Shown one piece after another: positions 14,506 to 17,179 of a stretch of 17,179 bases of DNA. Source of the DNA: an uncultured Flavonifractor sp. (lineage in GTDB: Bacteria; Bacillota; Clostridia; Oscillospirales; Oscillospiraceae); assembly GCA_947384055.1 (NCBI GenBank), contig CANDFO010000053.1, positions 1-17,179 on the forward strand, written 5' to 3'. Positions within the stretch are counted from its first letter, which is position 1. Each line of letters starts with the position of its first letter. The notes under the pieces are model-generated. The model was not told where the DNA came from. It was given only the letters and a program-made list of their open reading frames with translations, and did not search any database. The position numbers and the translations under genes were made by a program.

Positions 14506-15570
14506 ATGAATCACCTGAAACAGATTACTGCCAAGCTGGATGAATACGGACTGGACGCCATGCTGCTGTCCAGCGAGCCCGGCGAGTTCTACGCCGTCGG
14601 CTTCCACGGCGAAGGGCTGGTGGTGGCGGCAAAAAATAGCTGCCGGTATTTTACGGATTCCCGCTATATCGAGTCGGCGGAAAAGAACGTCTCCGGGGCG
14701 GAAATCACCATGACCACCACCGCCGTGCCCCACAAGGCCCTGGCCGTCAAAGCCATTGAGGAACTGGGAATCAAAAAGCTGGGCTTTGAAGAGGGGTATA
14801 TGACCGTATCCACGTTCAATGAGTATACCAAAGATTTCCCCTGCGAGCTGGTTCCCGCCCAGAAGCTGGTGGGAGATCTGCGGGCGTCCAAAGACCCGGA
14901 GGAAATCGCCCTGATGAAGAGAGCGCAGGAGATCACCGACGCGGCCTTTGCGAAAATCTGCAGGTTTATTCAGCCCGGCATGACCGAGCGGGAGATCGCC
15001 GCCCAGCTCCAGTTTGAAATGCTCCTGCTGGGGGCGGAAAAGATGTCTTTCGACCCTATCGTGGTCTCCGGCCCCAATGGAAGCCTGCCCCACGGCATCC
15101 CTGGGGACAGGCAGGTCCGGAAGGGCGAGTTCATTACCATGGATTTTGGGTGCAAATACGGCGGCTACTGCTCCGATATGACCCGCACCGTGGCCCTGGG
15201 GGAGCCCTCTGAGGAGATGCGCAGGGTGTACCATACTGTGCTCCAGGCACAGCAGGCGGGCATCGCCGTTACCAAAGCCGGCGTCCCGGGCAGGGACATT
15301 GACGCCGCCGCCCGGAAGATCATCCAGGATGCGGGGTACGGGGAGTATTTCGGCCACGGCTATGGTCACAGCCTGGGGATTGAAATCCATGAGACCCCCA
15401 ACGCCAACAGCCGCAACGACAAGCCCCTGCCCGCCGGGGCCTGCGTATCGGCGGAGCCTGGTATTTATCTGCCCGGGCGATTCGGCGTGCGCATTGAAGA
15501 TGTGACTGTCCTGACGGAGGACGGCTGTATGGATCTTACAAAATCGCCCAAAGAACTGATAATTCTGTAA
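14506..15570 (+). CDS. Xaa-Pro aminopeptidase/dipeptidase (M24B, PepP/PepQ type)
   Basis: 354 aa, ATG at 14506 with AAGGAG 11 bp upstream. An N-terminal creatinase-like domain (about 4-125) precedes a pita-bread catalytic domain (about 133-350). The five metal ligands are all visible: Asp213 in TMDFG, Asp224 in CSDMTRT, His288 in GHGYGHSLG, Glu317 in SAEPGIY and Glu331 in RIEDV. It is a two-metal enzyme that removes the residue before proline from peptides in the cytoplasm. The length of ~354 matches the short Firmicutes form annotated as PepP or PepQ; aminopeptidase and dipeptidase roles cannot be separated here. The gene directly precedes efp, a common pairing in Firmicutes that fits a shared link to proline-rich proteins. 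Confidence 0.94.
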   Translation: MNHLKQITAKLDEYGLDAMLLSSEPGEFYAVGFHGEGLVVAAKNSCRYFTDSRYIESAEKNVSGAEITMTTTAVPHKALAVKAIEELGIKKLGFEEGYMTVSTFNEYTKDFPCELVPAQKLVGDLRASKDPEEIALMKRAQEITDAAFAKICRFIQPGMTEREIAAQLQFEMLLLGAEKMSFDPIVVSGPNGSLPHGIPGDRQVRKGEFITMDFGCKYGGYCSDMTRTVALGEPSEEMRRVYHTVLQAQQAGIAVTKAGVPGRDIDAAARKIIQDAGYGEYFGHGYGHSLGIEIHETPNANSRNDKPLPAGACVSAEPGIYLPGRFGVRIEDVTVLTEDGCMDLTKSPKELIIL

Positions 15571-15576
15571 AAAGCC

Positions 15577-15605
15577 TTGCAATAGGGGAGAGAATAGAGT
15601 AAAAT
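15577..15605 (+). promoter_or_regulatory. Promoter of efp
   Basis: TTGCAA (15577-15582), 17-bp spacer and TAAAAT (15600-15605), in the 81-bp gap after the peptidase gene. efp can therefore be transcribed independently of, as well as together with, the gene upstream. Confidence 0.7.
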
Positions 15606-15651
15606 AAAATTATCTACCCTTGTAATTGTTTTGTTTGGAGGATGAATATCA

Positions 15652-16221
15652 ATGCCTACAATTTCTGCCAGCGAGTTCCGCAATGGTGTGACCTTTGAAA
15701 TGGACGGTCAGGTTATGCAGGTGGTCGAGTTCCAGCACGTAAAGCCCGGCAAGGGCGCGGCTTTCGTGCGTACCAAGATGAAAAATGTCATTACCGGCGG
15801 CGTCACCGAGACGTCCTTTAACCCCACCGCCAAATTTGAGCAGGCCTACGTGGAGCGCAAGGACATGGAGTACAGCTACAGCGACGGCGACCTGTACCAC
15901 TTTATGGACCCGGAGACCTATGACCTGGTGCCCATCGGCAAGGAGCTGCTGGGGGATAATTTCCGGTTTGTGAAGGAAAATATGGTGTGTAAGATCAACT
16001 CCTATAAGGGTAAGATCTTTGCTGTGGAGCCCCCCACGTTTGTGGAGCTGGAGGTCACGGAGACCGACCCCGGCTTTAAGGGCGACACTGCCACCAATGT
16101 CACCAAGCCGGCCATCCTGGAGACCGGAGCCGAGATCAAGGTTCCCCTGTTCATCAACCCCGGCGACAGGATCAAAATTGACACCCGTACCGGTGAGTAT
16201 CTGGAGCGGTGCAAGGGGTAA
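15652..16221 (+). CDS. efp: Translation elongation factor P
   Basis: 189 aa, ATG at 15652 with GGAGGA 9 bp upstream. The N-terminal KOW-like domain runs MPTISASEFRNGVTFEMDGQVMQVVEFQHVKPGKGAAFVRTK, followed by two OB-fold domains (about 67-127 and 130-187). The tip loop PGKGAAF carries Lys34, the residue that is modified in some bacteria. The C-terminal signature is GAEIKVPLFINPGDRIKIDTRTGEYLERC. EF-P binds between the P and E sites of the ribosome and relieves stalling at consecutive prolines. Length is a few residues above the usual 185. Its neighbours, a proline-specific peptidase before and a CD1247-type protein after, match common clostridial gene order. Confidence 0.98.
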   Translation: MPTISASEFRNGVTFEMDGQVMQVVEFQHVKPGKGAAFVRTKMKNVITGGVTETSFNPTAKFEQAYVERKDMEYSYSDGDLYHFMDPETYDLVPIGKELLGDNFRFVKENMVCKINSYKGKIFAVEPPTFVELEVTETDPGFKGDTATNVTKPAILETGAEIKVPLFINPGDRIKIDTRTGEYLERCKG

Positions 16222-16320
16222 AATGAATCTGTTCTGCGGCCGGATGCCCCGGTGGGGTGCGGCTGCATCAACACCTGGTATCAGGCGGGTGAAATCCGCC
16301 GGAATGAAAAGGAGATTATT

Positions 16321-16755
16321 ATGACCATTTCTGAAAAGGTCGCCTATCTGAAAGGCCTGGCCGAGGGGCTGGACATCGATACCGAGAAGTCCAAGGAGGG
16401 CAAGCTCATTTCCGTAATGATCGGCATTCTGGAGGAAGTAGGCCTGTCTATTGAGGACCTGGAGGAGAACACCGTGGCCCTGGGTGAGGAGATCGACGCC
16501 CTGTCCGACGATTTGTCCGACGTGGAGCATCTGGTCTTTGAGGACGAGGAGGATGACGCGTGCGGCTGCGGCTGTGAACACGACGACTTTTTCGAGACCG
16601 AGTGCCCCAACTGCGGGGAGGCTCTGGCCATCGATGAGAGCGTTCTGTCGGAGGGTGTGATCCAGTGCCCCAGCTGCAAGCAGAAATTTGCCCTGGACCT
16701 GGATGACGACTGCTGCTGTGAAGATGGCTGCGGCTGTGAGGACGGCGAGGACTGA
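16321..16755 (+). CDS. CD1247-type N-terminal domain protein with zinc ribbon and cysteine clusters
   Basis: 144 aa. ATG at 16321 with AAGGAG 6 bp upstream; an in-frame ATG at 16252 would add 23 residues without a ribosome site. Residues 1-72 form the conserved helical domain (MTISEKVAYLKGLAEGLDID, then a predicted coiled segment LEENTVALGEEIDALSDDLSDVEHL). Residues 73-94 are acidic with a CGCGC cluster (Cys81, 83, 85). A zinc ribbon follows: Cys95, Cys98, Cys116 and Cys119 (CPNC and CPSC). The tail DDDCCCEDGCGCEDGED adds Cys131-133, 137 and 139. Function is unknown in the family; a metal-binding adaptor or regulatory role is a reasonable guess. Gene position after efp is typical. Such proteins are sometimes mislabelled as AraC regulators. 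Confidence 0.85.
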   Translation: MTISEKVAYLKGLAEGLDIDTEKSKEGKLISVMIGILEEVGLSIEDLEENTVALGEEIDALSDDLSDVEHLVFEDEEDDACGCGCEHDDFFETECPNCGEALAIDESVLSEGVIQCPSCKQKFALDLDDDCCCEDGCGCEDGED

Positions 16756-16874
16756 TTTTTACAGGACCGTCAAGAGATTGCCCCTGACCGTGGTAAAGGG
16801 CGGCGCTGCCGCATGTTCGGCTGTGACTTGGTAAGAATGCGGACGCTGCTTGGGGGGTATACCGTAAGGAAGTG

Positions 16875-16911
16875 AACACCCGTCGGAAAGAATTGCTTTT
16901 CGGCGGGTGTT
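16875..16911 (+). terminator. Terminator-like hairpin after the CD1247-type gene
   Basis: A 16-nt arm (16875-16890) pairs with 16896-16911 at 14 positions plus two G-U in RNA, loop AATTG. Only a short GCTTTAT follows, so termination may be partial. It lies 120 bp after the stop codon of the upstream gene. Confidence 0.55.
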
Positions 16912-16921
16912 GCTTTATAAT
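16893..16921 (+). promoter_or_regulatory. Promoter of the HD-domain gene, embedded in the hairpin
   Basis: TTGCTT (16893-16898), 17-bp spacer and perfect TATAAT (16916-16921). The -35 box is the loop and right arm of the preceding hairpin. Start near 16928, about 30 nt before ATG 16960. Confidence 0.75.
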
Positions 16922-16959
16922 GAATGAACTGGCAAGCCCTGATTTGCAGAGGTAAAAAT

Positions 16960-17179
16960 ATGCAGGAAGATATCTTTGAGAATTTACAGCATGAAATATA
17001 TGATAGATGCCAAAAACAAACGAATAGGTTTGGAATGGGCTGCTATTATCACATTATTGCAGTCGTTAAAAATGCAGAAATTCTGGCGGAAAAATACGGG
17101 GCAGATAAGGAAATTGTCATGATTGCGGCTTGGCTGCATGATATTGCTTCTATTACGGATTATAGTCTCTATGAACTTC
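16960..17179 (+). CDS. HD-domain hydrolase, N-terminal part
   Basis: Partial: ATG at 16960 with AGAGGT upstream, 73 codons to the window edge and still open. The sequence includes NRFGMGCYYHIIAVVKNAEILAEKYGADKE followed by IVMIAAWLHDIASITDYSLYEL. His31 and the paired His60-Asp61 are the first metal ligands of an HD phosphohydrolase (YedJ-like small HD proteins). The closing Asp would lie beyond the window. Such enzymes act on nucleotides or other phosphoesters; the substrate is unknown. Base composition is AT-richer than the preceding housekeeping genes. It has its own consensus promoter. Confidence 0.85.
   Translation, partial: MQEDIFENLQHEIYDRCQKQTNRFGMGCYYHIIAVVKNAEILAEKYGADKEIVMIAAWLHDIASITDYSLYEL

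Noticed and set aside
14500..16581. Long minus-strand open frames opposite the aminopeptidase and efp
   Set aside because: Both are shadows of strongly recognised genes; no start signals or domains.
1..17179. CRISPR arrays, tRNA or rRNA genes, transposases, phage genes
   Set aside because: No regularly spaced direct repeats, no cloverleaf or rRNA-like stretches and no proteins of these classes were seen.

Overview
The window looks like chromosomal DNA of a GC-rich member of the Clostridia, probably Oscillospiraceae-like (genus not assignable from sequence alone). Reasons: strong Shine-Dalgarno sites before nearly every gene, consensus sigma-A-type promoters, YesM/YesN-type two-component genes, a BceAB-type transporter, and the pepP/pepQ-type peptidase, elongation factor P and CD1247-type protein run that is common in clostridia. 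No transposase, integrase, tRNA, rRNA or CRISPR array was seen.

Left part (1-5700, all minus strand): a sugar-sensing and uptake locus. An AraC-family regulator (5700-4807) is followed by a tightly coupled trio: YesN-type response regulator, LytS/YesM-type sensor kinase and a periplasmic sugar-binding lipoprotein. The frames overlap by 4 and 14 bp. After a 342-bp gap, the start of a galactose/glucose-binding protein gene (mglB-like) runs off the left edge. The layout resembles the known XylFII-LytS-YesN sensors that control a sugar ABC transporter. Two things stand out. The mglB-like protein lacks the first ~80-100 residues of its N-terminal lobe. Its leader contains a strong three-way-junction-like fold.

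Middle (5701-12113): an MFS transporter is divergent from the AraC gene, with a palindrome over its -10 box. A 500-bp gap follows, holding a ~195-bp palindrome-rich, MITE-like element (7089-7283) and a good promoter. Then come a membrane-anchored Amidase_2 protein, an overlooked 40-aa protein, a BceAB-type ABC transporter behind a perfect 7-bp inverted repeat but with no local BceRS, and a PAQR/hemolysin III membrane protein.

Island (about 12230-14460): two visibly AT-richer genes, an unrecognised multi-pass membrane protein and an M20 amidohydrolase. They lie between an intrinsic terminator plus a large hairpin on the left and a near-consensus promoter on the right, and are probably laterally acquired.

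Right part (14418-17179): housekeeping run of an M24 aminopeptidase, efp with its own promoter and a CD1247-type zinc-ribbon protein. It ends with the start of an HD-domain hydrolase whose promoter lies inside the preceding terminator-like hairpin.
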